A stretch of 14,119 bases of DNA from Prevotellaceae bacterium (GCA_031289995.1 JAITOI010000133.1:1-14119); one strand, 5' to 3'; positions 6,125 through 14,102 are shown, counted from the first letter of the stretch. Numbers and translations: made by a program. Notes: generated by a model not told the origin, from the letters alone.

Positions 6125-6961
6125 TTAGTCGCAAATATCGAGGTTGTACACCTCCATGTACGACGGGGTATCGTTCTTAAACTCGATGCGCATCGTCCAG
6201 TTGTTGTTGCGGTCGTAGTGCGTTTCGTAGGTGTAGACCGTAATGGCAGTGCCGGTTCTGCGCTTGTCGAGAACGGTTTGCTGCTTCACGTTGTTGTTGT
6301 AGTCGTACTGGTAGGTAATGCGGTTTTCCATCAGCCCATTTTTGTCGTAGCGCACCCACTCGATTTTGTTGCCGGCCGTGTCGTAGGCAAAAGTTTCGTG
6401 GCTTTGCTTGATGCCCTTTTCGTCGTACATGTTAAGCTCCAGCAGCTGCTCGTTGCTGTACTTGTTGAACGCCCGCGTTTTGATGGCACCTTTTTCGTCG
6501 TAGCGGATTTCCTCAACGGGGTTGCCGTTGGCATCATTTTGGAAAATGATTTTTGTTTTCAGTATGCCGTCGGCGTTGTAGGTGTTGGTCTCAATGCGGT
6601 TGTGGTTGTTGTCGTAGGTGTACACGTACTTGCTGCGCACGTTGTCGTTTTTATCCACCGACGCAGCGGAGACGCGGTTTCCGTGCCCGTCGTAGGTGTA
6701 GATAAAATGGTTTTCGAGCTCGTCATTTTCGTTGTATCCGGCCTCTTCAACCACCTGCGCAATCTTGTTGTACGCGGTGCGTTTTTTGTTCATCAGCTTG
6801 CCCTTTACCGGCACGCCAAAGCGTTCAACGACCTCGTACTTATTAATCGTAACAAACTTATTGCCGTCGGCCGAAGTTGCTTGGTCAAGGCTATTCGCCC
6901 CATCTCCACAGCCGTATGCCAACAGGCTTATTGCTATTGCTATGTATAAAAAATGCTTCAT
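6125..6961 (-). CDS. Lipoprotein with YD/RHS-like repeats, function unknown
   Basis: This 278-residue protein starts with a lipoprotein-type signal: charged MKH, a hydrophobic run and LLAYGC with candidate lipid-bearing C18. The lipobox is slightly off consensus (Tyr at -2). The rest is built from repeated units of roughly 20-30 residues with recurring Y-x-Y-D and G-N-x-x-E/R elements, for example FIYTYDGHGNRV, VYTYDNNHNRIET, EEIRYDEKGAIK, NMYDEKGIK, FAYDTAGNKIEWVRYD and YQYDYNNN. These resemble the YD repeats of RHS and teneurin proteins, which form beta-rich shells and bind sugars or enclose toxins. This protein is far too short for an RHS toxin and has no core PxxxxDPxG junction. It probably sits on an envelope membrane as a small beta-strand scaffold. 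The ATG is 51 bases downstream of a promoter-like site. Confidence 0.75.
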   Translation of the reverse strand: MKHFLYIAIAISLLAYGCGDGANSLDQATSADGNKFVTINKYEVVERFGVPVKGKLMNKKRTAYNKIAQVVEEAGYNENDELENHFIYTYDGHGNRVSAASVDKNDNVRSKYVYTYDNNHNRIETNTYNADGILKTKIIFQNDANGNPVEEIRYDEKGAIKTRAFNKYSNEQLLELNMYDEKGIKQSHETFAYDTAGNKIEWVRYDKNGLMENRITYQYDYNNNVKQQTVLDKRRTGTAITVYTYETHYDRNNNWTMRIEFKNDTPSYMEVYNLDICD

Positions 6962-7018
6962 TCTACTCTAAAAAACATCACAACGTGTAGCATCACACAT
7001 CGTGCAAGTAATGAGCGG

Positions 7019-7050
7019 CAAAGGTAGTAATAATTTTTGTGTATTGCCAA
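7019..7050 (-). promoter_or_regulatory. Promoter of the YD-repeat lipoprotein gene
   Basis: On the minus strand the -7 box TACCTTTG (7026-7019) follows a TTG (7050-7048) after 21 bases, a fair fit to the Bacteroidetes promoter. The -33 part overlaps the left copy of a longer direct repeat, so that repeat could affect expression. Confidence 0.55.
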
Positions 7051-7051
7051 C

Positions 7052-7122
7052 TTGTTGATGAAAAAATTTTTTTTGAGCGCGGCAAATACTTGTGTGTAAG
7101 CAATTTTGTTGATGAAAAAATT
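7052..7122 (+). repeat. Pair of 17-base direct repeats in an AT-rich intergenic region
   Basis: TTGTTGATGAAAAAATT occurs at 7052-7068 and again at 7106-7122, 54 bases apart and identical. Similarity extends about 15 bases further upstream (TTGTGTAttGC against TTGTGTGtaaGC). The rest of the 270-base gap between the lipoprotein and reductase genes holds only their promoters. Confidence 0.7.
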
Positions 7123-7158
7123 AATGATTGGAGGATTCCAAGATGGTGATATTTTCCT

Positions 7159-7187
7159 TTTGCGTTCTGATTTTTTCCCTACCTTTG
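7159..7187 (+). promoter_or_regulatory. Promoter of the NfnA-like reductase gene
   Basis: TTTG at 7159-7162 and TACCTTTG at 7180-7187 are 17 bases apart, matching the Bacteroidetes TTTG/TAnnTTTG pattern. The site is inside a longer open frame that begins at 7128, so it supports ATG 7233 as the true start. Confidence 0.6.
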
Positions 7188-7232
7188 CCCCGCAATTTTG
7201 AAATCTTCAAACCGGAAATCTGTAATTTTTTT

Positions 7233-8090
7233 ATGTTTGCCATTCTGAAAAAACAAACCCTCGCCAAGGATATTGTGCTGATGGACGTGCTGGCGCCGCG
7301 CGTGGCGGAGGCTGCGCTGCCGGGGCAATTCGTGATGGTGCGCACCGACGAAAAGGGCGAGCGCATACCTCTCACCATTTGCGACTACAACGCTGCAAGC
7401 GGCGCGGTTACTATCGTTACGCAAATTGTGGGCGCGTCGAGCCGCAAAATTTGCAGCTTGCGCGAGGGCGATACGTTCGCCGATTTCGTAGGCCCGCTGG
7501 GGCATCCAAGCGAGCTGGTGCGTTGGGCAAACGACGACTTGCAGCGCAAGCAAATTCTCTTCGTGGCAGGCGGGCTGGGCGCTGCGCCGGTGTACCCGCA
7601 GCTCAAATGGCTGCACGAGCATGGCGCTCCGGCCGACGTGATTGTGGGCGCCAAGAGCAGCAGCCTGCTCATCCTGCAGCCCGAAATGCAGGCCGTAACC
7701 GCCAAGCTCTACGTGGCCACAGACGACGGCAGCGCAGGCTTTCACGGCCTCGTTACCGACCTGCTCAAGAACCTGATTGACGTGCAGGGAAAGCGCTACG
7801 ACATGGTCATCGCGATTGGTCCGATGGTGATGATGAAGTTCGTTGCGCTCACCGCCAAAACCTACGGCCTGCCTGCAGTGGTAAGCCTCAACACGCTGAT
7901 GGTGGACGGCACCGGCATGTGCGGCGCGTGCCGCGTGACGGTGGGCGGCGTAACAAAATTTACCTGCGTTGAAGGTCCCGAATTTGACGGTCACCTCGTT
8001 GACTTCGACGAGGCTTTGCGCCGACAAACGATGTACCGCGAACAGGAGCGTGAGGCGGATTGTAGGTGCTTGGAGAAGCTAGGAAAATAG
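7233..8090 (+). CDS. NfnA/SudB-type FAD and [2Fe-2S] reductase subunit
   Basis: This 285-residue protein is like the small subunit of NADH-dependent ferredoxin:NADP oxidoreductase (NfnA, also called SudB), related to the PyrK electron-transfer subunit of dihydroorotate dehydrogenase. The N-terminal FAD barrel has PGQFVMVR and RIPLTIC. The pyridine-nucleotide part has FVAGGLGAAPVYPQL, the YVATDDGSAGFHG segment and MVIAIGPMVMM. A cluster motif follows in DGTGMCGACRV and KFTCVEGPEFDGHLVDF, giving three Cys plus an Asp candidate, as known for NfnA. The C-terminus ends MYREQE and a short tail. The usual partner NfnB/SudA (a GltD-like flavoprotein) is not next to it in this window; the following gene converges from the other strand. 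ATG 7233 was chosen because it follows the promoter and begins the conserved domain. Confidence 0.85.
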   Translation: MFAILKKQTLAKDIVLMDVLAPRVAEAALPGQFVMVRTDEKGERIPLTICDYNAASGAVTIVTQIVGASSRKICSLREGDTFADFVGPLGHPSELVRWANDDLQRKQILFVAGGLGAAPVYPQLKWLHEHGAPADVIVGAKSSSLLILQPEMQAVTAKLYVATDDGSAGFHGLVTDLLKNLIDVQGKRYDMVIAIGPMVMMKFVALTAKTYGLPAVVSLNTLMVDGTGMCGACRVTVGGVTKFTCVEGPEFDGHLVDFDEALRRQTMYREQEREADCRCLEKLGK

Positions 8091-8100
8091 GGGAATGGAG

Positions 8101-8169
8101 GGATGTTGTATCGTCGTTGAAACCCAATCATCGTAAGGGTTTGCGTGCTATTCGCAACCCGCAACATCC
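8101..8169. terminator. Nested inverted repeats at the reductase/folA convergent junction
   Basis: GGATGTTG (8101-8108) pairs with CAACATCC (8162-8169). Inside it AAACCC (8120-8125) pairs with GGGTTT (8137-8142), and TTGCG (8141-8145) with CGCAA (8153-8157). The whole could fold as a branched structure at the ends of both genes and may act as a two-way terminator or be a small repeat element. No good U-tract is seen. It overlaps the last codons of folA. Confidence 0.35.
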
Positions 8170-8654
8170 TTCCTTCCGTACTCCAAAAATTCATACGTCA
8201 TCCCGCTTTGCTCGCAGCGCAGCGTGTCCGAATGGGCGATGAGCTGCCATGCGGCGGGGTCGATAGGCGGGAAGTATGTGTCGCCGACGGGCGAGACGTG
8301 CACGCGGGTGAGGTAGATGCGCTGCGACAGCGGCAAGGCTTGATGGTAGATGCTGCCGCCGCCAATGATGAAGAGCTCGCTGCCGTTTTGCGCCAGCGCA
8401 ATGGCGGCGTCCAGCGAGGGCGCAAGCTCAACGCCCGCCAAGCTTTGCAGCGTGGACGAGACCACAATGTTGCGCCGGTTGGGCAGCGGTCGGCCTATGG
8501 ATTCAAAAGTTTTGCGCCCCATGATGACCGCGTGGCCGGTGGTGAGCAGCTTGAAGCGCTTCAGGTCGGCGGGGATGTGCCACAGCAGGCTGTTGTTGGC
8601 GCCAATGACGTTGTTGTCCGCCGCCGCGACGATGATGGAAATTGCCGTGTTCAT
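8148..8654 (-). CDS. folA: Dihydrofolate reductase
   Basis: This 168-residue enzyme reduces dihydrofolate to tetrahydrofolate with NADPH. Family motifs are clear: SIIVAAADNNVIGANNSLLWHIPADLKRFK at the N-terminus (with the Trp of LLWHIP and the acidic substrate-binding Asp in PADLKRF), VIMGRKTFESIGRPLPNR with the NADPH-binding GRKT, and FIIGGGSIYHQAL. The length is typical. ATG 8654 gives the conserved N-terminus; an open frame continuing upstream to 8753 reads into the end of sufB and was rejected. The gap to the sufB stop is only 43 bases with no promoter box, so folA is probably transcribed with sufB. That gap holds a 15-base tandem repeat. Confidence 0.95.
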   Translation of the reverse strand: MNTAISIIVAAADNNVIGANNSLLWHIPADLKRFKLLTTGHAVIMGRKTFESIGRPLPNRRNIVVSSTLQSLAGVELAPSLDAAIALAQNGSELFIIGGGSIYHQALPLSQRIYLTRVHVSPVGDTYFPPIDPAAWQLIAHSDTLRCEQSGMTYEFLEYGRKDVAGCE

Positions 8655-8660
8655 TTTTTT

Positions 8661-8690
8661 CGATTTGCGACTTTGCGATTTGCGACTTTG
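8661..8690 (+). repeat. 15-base tandem duplication between sufB and folA
   Basis: CGATTTGCGACTTTG occurs twice back to back without mismatch (8661-8675 and 8676-8690), and a partial third unit (CGA) follows. It fills most of the short gap in the sufB-folA transcript, so it would lie in the folA leader. Confidence 0.8.
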
Positions 8691-8697
8691 CGAAGCC

Positions 8698-10140
8698 TTA
8701 TCCCACGCTGCCTTCGAGTGAAATCTGGAGCAGCTTTTGCGCCTCCACGGCAAACTCCATCGGCAGGCGATTGAGCACCTCGCGGGCGTAGCCGTTCACG
8801 ATTAAGCCCACGGCATCTTCGGTGGAAATGCCGCGCTGGTTGCAGTAGAAGAGCTGGTCTTCGCCAATTTTTGAGGTGGTGGCTTCGTGCTCCACCACCG
8901 CCGAGGGGTTGTGCACGGTGAGGTGCGGAAAGGTGTGCGCTCCGCAGCGGTCGCCCAGCAGCAGGCTGTCGCACTGCGCAAAGCTGCGGGCGTTGTCCGC
9001 ACCGCGCTGCACGCGCACCAAGCCGCGATACGAGTTCTGGCTTTGCCCTGCCGAGATGCCCTTGCTCACAATGCGGCTGCTGGTGTTGCGCCCAAGATGC
9101 ATCATCTTGGTGCCCGTGTCGGCCTGCTGATGGTTGGCAGTAACGGCGACGGAGTAGAACTCCGACGACGAGCCATCGCCCTGCAAAATGGTGCTGGGAT
9201 ACTTCCACGTGATGGCCGAGCCAGTCTCGACTTGCGCCCACGAGAGCTTGGCGTTTTCGCCTCGACAAATGCCGCGCTTGGTAACGAAGTTGAAGATGCC
9301 GCCTCGTCCGTTTTTGTCGCCCGGATACCAGTTCTGCACCGTGCTGTACTTCACCTCCGCGTTGCGCTGCACCACGATTTCGACCACCGCGGCGTGCAGC
9401 TGATTTTCGTCGCGCTGCGGTGCGGTGCAGCCTTCGAGGTAGGAAACGTAGCTGCCCTCTTCGGCCACGATGAGCGTGCGCTCAAACTGCCCCGTGCCCC
9501 GCGCGTTGATGCGGAAGTAGCTGCTGAGCTCCATCGGACACCGCACTCCGGCTGGGATGTAGCAAAACGAGCCGTCGGAAAAAACGGCGGAGTTGAGCGC
9601 GGCAAAGAAGTTGTCGCCCGCCGTAACCACCGATGCCAGGTAGGCTTTCACGAGCTCGGGGTGCTCGCGTACGGCTTCGCTGAACGAGCAAAAGATGATA
9701 TTTTTTTCGGCCAAAGCCTTGCTGAACGTGGTCTTCACGGACACGCTATCCATCACCGCATCCACCGCCACGCCTGCCAGCAGCTTCTGCTCGTCGAGCG
9801 GGATGCCAAGCTTGTTGAAGGTTGCGCGCAGCTCGGGGTCGACCTCGTCCATTGATTTCTTTTCGGCCTGCGGCTTGGGCGCGGCGTAGTAGATGATGTC
9901 CTGAAAGTCGATGGGCGGGATGCGGAGCTGCGCCCATGCGGGCATGGCCATCGTTTGCCAGCGGCGGAAGGCTTTGAGGCGAAAGTCGAGCAGCCACTGC
10001 GGCTCCTGTTTTTTGGCGGAGATGAGGCGCACCACGTCCTCGCTCAGCCCTTTCGGGATGAGGTCGCTGTCGATGTTCGACGTGAAGCCGTACTGGTAGT
10101 CGCCCTCGGTGGCGGCGGTGATGAGCTGGGATGATTCCAT
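8698..10140 (-). CDS. sufB: Fe-S cluster assembly scaffold protein SufB
   Basis: This 480-residue protein is the SufB subunit of the SufBCD scaffold that builds Fe-S clusters in the cytosol. The length equals the usual bacterial form. Typical blocks are present: YGF near residues 17-19, [51 protein letters not shown], the beta-helix region, then [32 protein letters not shown] with the conserved C-terminal cysteine region, and [18 protein letters not shown] 10140 is preceded by a -7 box 31 bases upstream. Its partners sufC and sufD, normally next in the operon, are not here; folA follows instead. Nothing suggests that sufB itself is damaged. Confidence 0.97.
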   Translation of the reverse strand: MESSQLITAATEGDYQYGFTSNIDSDLIPKGLSEDVVRLISAKKQEPQWLLDFRLKAFRRWQTMAMPAWAQLRIPPIDFQDIIYYAAPKPQAEKKSMDEVDPELRATFNKLGIPLDEQKLLAGVAVDAVMDSVSVKTTFSKALAEKNIIFCSFSEAVREHPELVKAYLASVVTAGDNFFAALNSAVFSDGSFCYIPAGVRCPMELSSYFRINARGTGQFERTLIVAEEGSYVSYLEGCTAPQRDENQLHAAVVEIVVQRNAEVKYSTVQNWYPGDKNGRGGIFNFVTKRGICRGENAKLSWAQVETGSAITWKYPSTILQGDGSSSEFYSVAVTANHQQADTGTKMMHLGRNTSSRIVSKGISAGQSQNSYRGLVRVQRGADNARSFAQCDSLLLGDRCGAHTFPHLTVHNPSAVVEHEATTSKIGEDQLFYCNQRGISTEDAVGLIVNGYAREVLNRLPMEFAVEAQKLLQISLEGSVG

Positions 10141-10170
10141 TCGTGCGTTAACGTGTGATTAAAACGGGGG

Positions 10171-10178
10171 CAAAGGTA
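10171..10178 (-). promoter_or_regulatory. Bacteroidetes -7 box for sufB-folA
   Basis: On the minus strand this reads TACCTTTG, 31 bases before the sufB ATG. A matching -33 TTTG is not evident. The box for the divergent gene at 10247-10254 reads the same on the other strand, and GTTGGAA/TTCCAAC arms (10193-10199, 10231-10237) lie between them. Confidence 0.55.
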
Positions 10179-10246
10179 GCGTTTTTTTTGGGGTTGGAAA
10201 GTTTTTGCCCCGCCAAAAATATTTTCTCCATTCCAACAATTTGTTG

Positions 10247-10254
10247 TACCTTTG
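10247..10254 (+). promoter_or_regulatory. Bacteroidetes -7 box for the DUF2723 gene
   Basis: TACCTTTG matches TAnnTTTG and lies 42 bases before the ATG at 10296. The -33 element is not clear. Confidence 0.55.
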
Positions 10255-10295
10255 CATGATTTTTCAACCGGATTTTTTTTGCAAAAAACAGCATT

Positions 10296-13200
10296 ATGGG
10301 TATGTTCAAAAAGCTGAACCTGATTTTTGGGTGGATGGTATTTGCCGTGGCATCGACGGTGTACCTGCTCACCATCGAGCCAACCGCGAGCTTTTGGGAT
10401 TGCGGTGAATTTATTGCCTGCGGCAACAAGCTGCTGGTGGGGCATCCCCCCGGAGCGCCTATGTTTTTGGTGGTGGCGCGGCTGTTTGCCATGCTCAACC
10501 CGAGCAACCCCGCGGTGATGATTAACGCGATGAGCGCGCTGGCGAGCGCGTTCACCATTCTGTTTTTATTTTGGAGCGTCTCGCACCTGATGGCGAAGGT
10601 GTACAGCGGCGGCAAGGGCGGCGAGCGCTCGGCCTACGACTACGTGGTGATTTTCGGCTCCGCCACGGTGGGTGCGCTGGCCTACACATTTTCCGACACG
10701 TTCTGGTTTTCGGCAGTTGAGGGCGAGGTGTACGCCATGTCGTCGCTGTTTACGGCGGTGGTGTTTTGGGCGATGCTGAAGTGGGAGAGCGAGGCCAACG
10801 AAACTTTTGCCAACCGCTGGATTGTGCTCATCGCATACCTCCTGGGGCTGAGCATTGGCGTGCACTTGCTCAACCTGCTGGCCATTCCAGCCATGGCCTT
10901 CATCTACTACTTCAAGAAGTACAAGGTTAGCACCAAGGGCCTCATTTACGTCTCGCTGGCGGCGGTGGTCATCCTCGCGGCGATACTGTACGGCATCATT
11001 CCCGGCACGTTCAAGCTGGCGTCGCTGTTCGAGCTGGCGTTTGTCAACGGTTTCGGAATGGGCTACAACAGCGGCCTTCTCTTTTTCGCCTTCGCGCTGT
11101 TTGCGGCGCTGGCCTACCTCATCTACTGGTCGCACAAAAAAAGGCGGGCGCTGCTCAACATCGTGTCGCTTTGCGCCACGGTGATTTTGCTGGGCTACGG
11201 CTCGTACGCGCTGGTGCTGGTGCGCTCGTCGGCCAACCCATCGATGGACCAGAACAACCCCGACAACGTCTTCAACCTGATCAGCTACCTCAACCGCGAC
11301 CAGTACGGCGACCGTCCGCTGGTGCACGGGCAGTACTTCAACGCGCCGGTGGTGAGCTACGCCGACGGCGGCGCGCAGTACGCCGCGCTGGACGGCAGGT
11401 ACGAGGTGGTGAGCCGCAAAACGGAGTACGTCTACGACAAGCGCTTCACCACGCTATTCCCGCGCATGTTCAGCAGCCAAGGCGACCACGTCAGCTTCTT
11501 CAAGAGCTGGAACGGAGGCTTCAGCGGGCGCAGCGTGCGGATGCAGGGCGAGGACGGAAAGCCGACCACCGAGAAGGTGCCAACGTTTGCCGACAACATC
11601 GAATTCTTCTTCAGCTACCAGCTCAACTTCATGTACCTGCGCTACCTGATGTGGAACTTTGCCGGACGGCAAAACGACCTGCAGTGCCACGGCGAGCCAA
11701 CGCACGGCAACTGGATTTGCGGCATTCCGTTTATCGACAACGCGCGGCTGGGTGCCGACCAGAGCCTGCTGCCCGACAGCTCCAAGGACAACAAAGCGCA
11801 CAACCGCTACTACCTGCTGCCGCTGCTGCTGGGCTTTGCAGGCCTCTGCTTTCAGTACTCGCGCAGCAAAAAAGATTTCGTGGTGCTGCTGCTGCTCTTC
11901 TTCTCCACCGGCGTGGCCATCGTGATGTACCTCAACCAAACGCCGCTTCAGCCCCGCGAGCGCGACTACGCCTACGCCGGCTCGTTCTACGCCTTCGCGC
12001 TGTGGATTGGCGTGGGCGTGGCCGCCGTGGCCGAAGCCCTGCGCAGGGCAATCAGGCAGCCGGTGCTGGCGGGAAGCATGGCGTTTGTGGCCTGCACGCT
12101 GCTGGTGCCAACCCTCATGGCCAAAGAAAACTGGGACGACCACGACCGCAGCGGGCGCTACCTGGCCCGCGACTTTGCCCACAACTACCTCCGCTCGTGC
12201 CGCCCGCAATCGGTGCTGTTCACCTACGGCGACAACGACACCTTCCCGCTCTGGTACGCCCAGGAGGTGGAGGGTATTCGCACCGACGTGCGCATCATGA
12301 ACCTCAGCTACGCCAGCGCCGAGTGGTACATCGCGCAAATGAGCGAGGCCTACTACCAGTCGAAGCCGCTGCCCATGACGCTCACCTTCGACAAGGTGGC
12401 GGGCGACCGGCGCGGCATTGTCTTCGTGCAGGAGCGCATCAAGGAGCCGGTGGACATCAAAAAGGCAATGGACTTTGTGGTGAGCGACGAGCCGAGCACC
12501 AAGGGCTACCGACAAGGCGCATCGGGGCAGGAGCCGGTGAACTACTTCCCCACCCGTACCCTGCGCCTCGAAACGCGCATCGACAGCAGCACCGAAGAGC
12601 TCTTCCCGCTCGACAAATATCAGCTGGACGCATCCGCCGAAAAGCCCACGCCCGAAGCGCTGGGATTGCTGCCCTACATCGACATCAAGCTTGGCGCCAG
12701 CTACGTTCAGCGCAACTCGCTGGCGCAGCTCGACCTGCTCGCCAACTTCATGTGGAAGCGCCCCATCGTGTGGGGTTCCACCGTGCCCTCGAGCTACAAC
12801 CTGGGGCTGGAAAAATACTTCGTCGGCGAAGGCTTCGGCAACCTGCTCTTCCCGCAGCTCCACCCGTCCAGCGATGGCAGCTACATCAACGCCGACACCA
12901 CCTACGAGATGCTCATGAACCGCTACGTCTACCGCAACCTCAACGCCCCGAACGTGTACTACGACGAGAACTGCAACCGCATGATTGCGTCCACGCGCCG
13001 CCTGTTCACCAACACCATCTTCGCCCTCATCAACGAGGATAAGGACGACAAGGCGCGCGAGCTGCTCGACAAGTATTTTGAGGTGTTCTCCACGCCGCAG
13101 GTGTCGTACCTCTACGACGCCACCGCCATTGTCAACGCCCTCTACTACCTGAAAGACTACGACAAGGGCAACGCCGTGGCCGACACCATTGCCGCCGACG

Positions 13201-13370
13201 CCGCACAGCTGCTCCGCTACTACGGCGGCTTCAAAAACCCGCGCGCTGTGGAGCAAGAGCGCAGCCACACCCTGTCGCACGTCTACCAGCTCAAGCAGCT
13301 CGCCGCACGCCACCAGCAGGCCGAGAAGGAAAAAGAGTTGGACGAGATACTTCAAATGTACAGCAGGTGA
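10296..13370 (+). CDS. DUF2723 membrane protein, likely GT-C-type glycosyltransferase
   Basis: This 1024-residue protein is a large DUF2723 protein, a family widespread in Bacteroidetes and related to eukaryotic TMEM260 protein O-mannosyltransferase. The first transmembrane helix spans about residues 9-26. It is followed by the family signature with W34, D35, E38 and the GHPPGAP segment (49-55); acidic residues in the first outside loop are the usual catalytic site of GT-C enzymes. About ten or more further hydrophobic segments run to about residue 610. The RERDYAYAGSFY block (about 550) and YGDNDTFPLWY near 645 are typical. The C-terminal 400 residues are soluble and probably periplasmic, with helical repeats near the end. 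The stop overlaps the deacetylase start, so the two are likely made together and act on the same envelope glycan. Donor and acceptor are unknown. Confidence 0.87.
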   Translation: MGMFKKLNLIFGWMVFAVASTVYLLTIEPTASFWDCGEFIACGNKLLVGHPPGAPMFLVVARLFAMLNPSNPAVMINAMSALASAFTILFLFWSVSHLMAKVYSGGKGGERSAYDYVVIFGSATVGALAYTFSDTFWFSAVEGEVYAMSSLFTAVVFWAMLKWESEANETFANRWIVLIAYLLGLSIGVHLLNLLAIPAMAFIYYFKKYKVSTKGLIYVSLAAVVILAAILYGIIPGTFKLASLFELAFVNGFGMGYNSGLLFFAFALFAALAYLIYWSHKKRRALLNIVSLCATVILLGYGSYALVLVRSSANPSMDQNNPDNVFNLISYLNRDQYGDRPLVHGQYFNAPVVSYADGGAQYAALDGRYEVVSRKTEYVYDKRFTTLFPRMFSSQGDHVSFFKSWNGGFSGRSVRMQGEDGKPTTEKVPTFADNIEFFFSYQLNFMYLRYLMWNFAGRQNDLQCHGEPTHGNWICGIPFIDNARLGADQSLLPDSSKDNKAHNRYYLLPLLLGFAGLCFQYSRSKKDFVVLLLLFFSTGVAIVMYLNQTPLQPRERDYAYAGSFYAFALWIGVGVAAVAEALRRAIRQPVLAGSMAFVACTLLVPTLMAKENWDDHDRSGRYLARDFAHNYLRSCRPQSVLFTYGDNDTFPLWYAQEVEGIRTDVRIMNLSYASAEWYIAQMSEAYYQSKPLPMTLTFDKVAGDRRGIVFVQERIKEPVDIKKAMDFVVSDEPSTKGYRQGASGQEPVNYFPTRTLRLETRIDSSTEELFPLDKYQLDASAEKPTPEALGLLPYIDIKLGASYVQRNSLAQLDLLANFMWKRPIVWGSTVPSSYNLGLEKYFVGEGFGNLLFPQLHPSSDGSYINADTTYEMLMNRYVYRNLNAPNVYYDENCNRMIASTRRLFTNTIFALINEDKDDKARELLDKYFEVFSTPQVSYLYDATAIVNALYYLKDYDKGNAVADTIAADAAQLLRYYGGFKNPRAVEQERSHTLSHVYQLKQLAARHQQAEKEKELDEILQMYSR

Positions 13371-13984
13371 TGCGGAGCTTTGGTTTGCGAGTGTTTAAGC
13401 GGATGTTTCCCGACTTGGTCTGGGAAATTCCCAACGAGCCGAACGCCGTTTTTCTCACCTTCGACGACGGCCCCAACCCCATCACCACGCCCTGGATACT
13501 CGACACGCTGAGCAAGTACAACGCCAAAGCCACCTTCTTTTGCCTCGGCAAAAACGTGGAGCAGCACCCCGCCATGTTCGACCTCATCGGGCAAAGCGGG
13601 TGTGCTGTTGGCAACCACACCTACAGCCACCAGAAAGGCTGGGGCATGAGCACCGGCCGCTACGTGGAGGACATCGACCTGGCCGACCTCTACATCCACA
13701 GCCGCCTCTTTCGCCCGCCCTACAGCCGCATTGGTACCAACCAGATGCGCATGGTGAGCGAGCGCTACAAAATCATCATGTGGAGCCTCATCAGCATGGA
13801 TTACAGCCGCCACATTTCGCGCACCACCTGCGCCAACCTCGTCATCAACAACGCCCGCCCAGGCAGCATCATCGTGTTCCACGACTCGCTCAAAGCCTTC
13901 GACAACCTGCGCTACGCCTTGCCTGCCGCGCTTGACTTTTTTGCGGTGCAGGGGTGGAGAATGAAGGGTATTGAGGGGGGGTGA
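13370..13984 (+). CDS. NodB-type polysaccharide deacetylase
   Basis: This 204-residue protein is a carbohydrate esterase family 4 member. The motifs are in order: TFDDGP with D32 and the metal-binding D33, HTYSH with metal ligands H83 and H87, FRPPYSR (114-120), MWSLISMDY (137-145), and IVFHDS with catalytic H171. All key residues are present, so it should be an active metal-dependent N- or O-deacetylase. No signal peptide is evident; the N-terminus is a short basic, hydrophobic stretch. ATG 13370 shares its A with the TGA stop of the DUF2723 gene (TGATG), a classic coupled start; a GTG three bases earlier is the alternative. The natural substrate may be a lipid-linked or surface glycan, not necessarily peptidoglycan. 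Confidence 0.92.
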   Translation: MRSFGLRVFKRMFPDLVWEIPNEPNAVFLTFDDGPNPITTPWILDTLSKYNAKATFFCLGKNVEQHPAMFDLIGQSGCAVGNHTYSHQKGWGMSTGRYVEDIDLADLYIHSRLFRPPYSRIGTNQMRMVSERYKIIMWSLISMDYSRHISRTTCANLVINNARPGSIIVFHDSLKAFDNLRYALPAALDFFAVQGWRMKGIEGG

Positions 13985-14018
13985 GGGATGTGGGATTGCG
14001 CGATTGCGTCGCAGGCAA

Positions 14019-14031
14019 GTCCCGCAGGGAC
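14019..14031. repeat. Short inverted repeat in the 3' intergenic tail
   Basis: GTCCC-GCA-GGGAC is a perfect 5-base stem with a 3-base loop, 35 bases after the deacetylase stop. It sits in sequence that looks like a dispersed intergenic element (GGGACGACACATTG follows). It may be part of a REP-like repeat or a weak terminator. The bases 13985-14119 hold no gene that I can support. Confidence 0.4.
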
Positions 14032-14080
14032 GACACATTGTACTCATCCACATATTTCTCCTCACTTCGCCTCATAGAGG

Positions 14081-14102
14081 AAAAAGCAGCCATGGCTGTT
14101 TC
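14081..14102 (-). terminator. Probable terminator of a minus-strand gene right of the window
   Basis: CAGCCATGGCTG (14087-14098) is a perfect palindrome. Read on the minus strand it gives a hairpin with loop CATG followed directly by CTTTTT, a good intrinsic terminator. This suggests a convergent gene beyond the right edge. On the plus strand the tail is poor in T. Confidence 0.45.

Noticed and set aside
6104..6949. Plus-strand ORF of 281 codons opposite the lipoprotein gene
   Set aside because: It gives a low-complexity valine-rich product with no family features, while the minus frame has a lipoprotein signal and repeats.
7128..7232. Longer N-terminus for the reductase from 7128
   Set aside because: The promoter at 7159-7187 is inside this extension, and the conserved domain starts at 7233.
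10193..10237. GTTGGAA/TTCCAAC arms between sufB and DUF2723 as an operator
   Set aside because: A seven-base inverted repeat with a 31-base spacer is likely by chance in 155 bases; noted only within the promoter entry.
11171..13355. Long ORFs on both strands across the DUF2723 gene
   Set aside because: The products are compositionally biased and motif-free; the DUF2723 frame is continuous and has family signatures.
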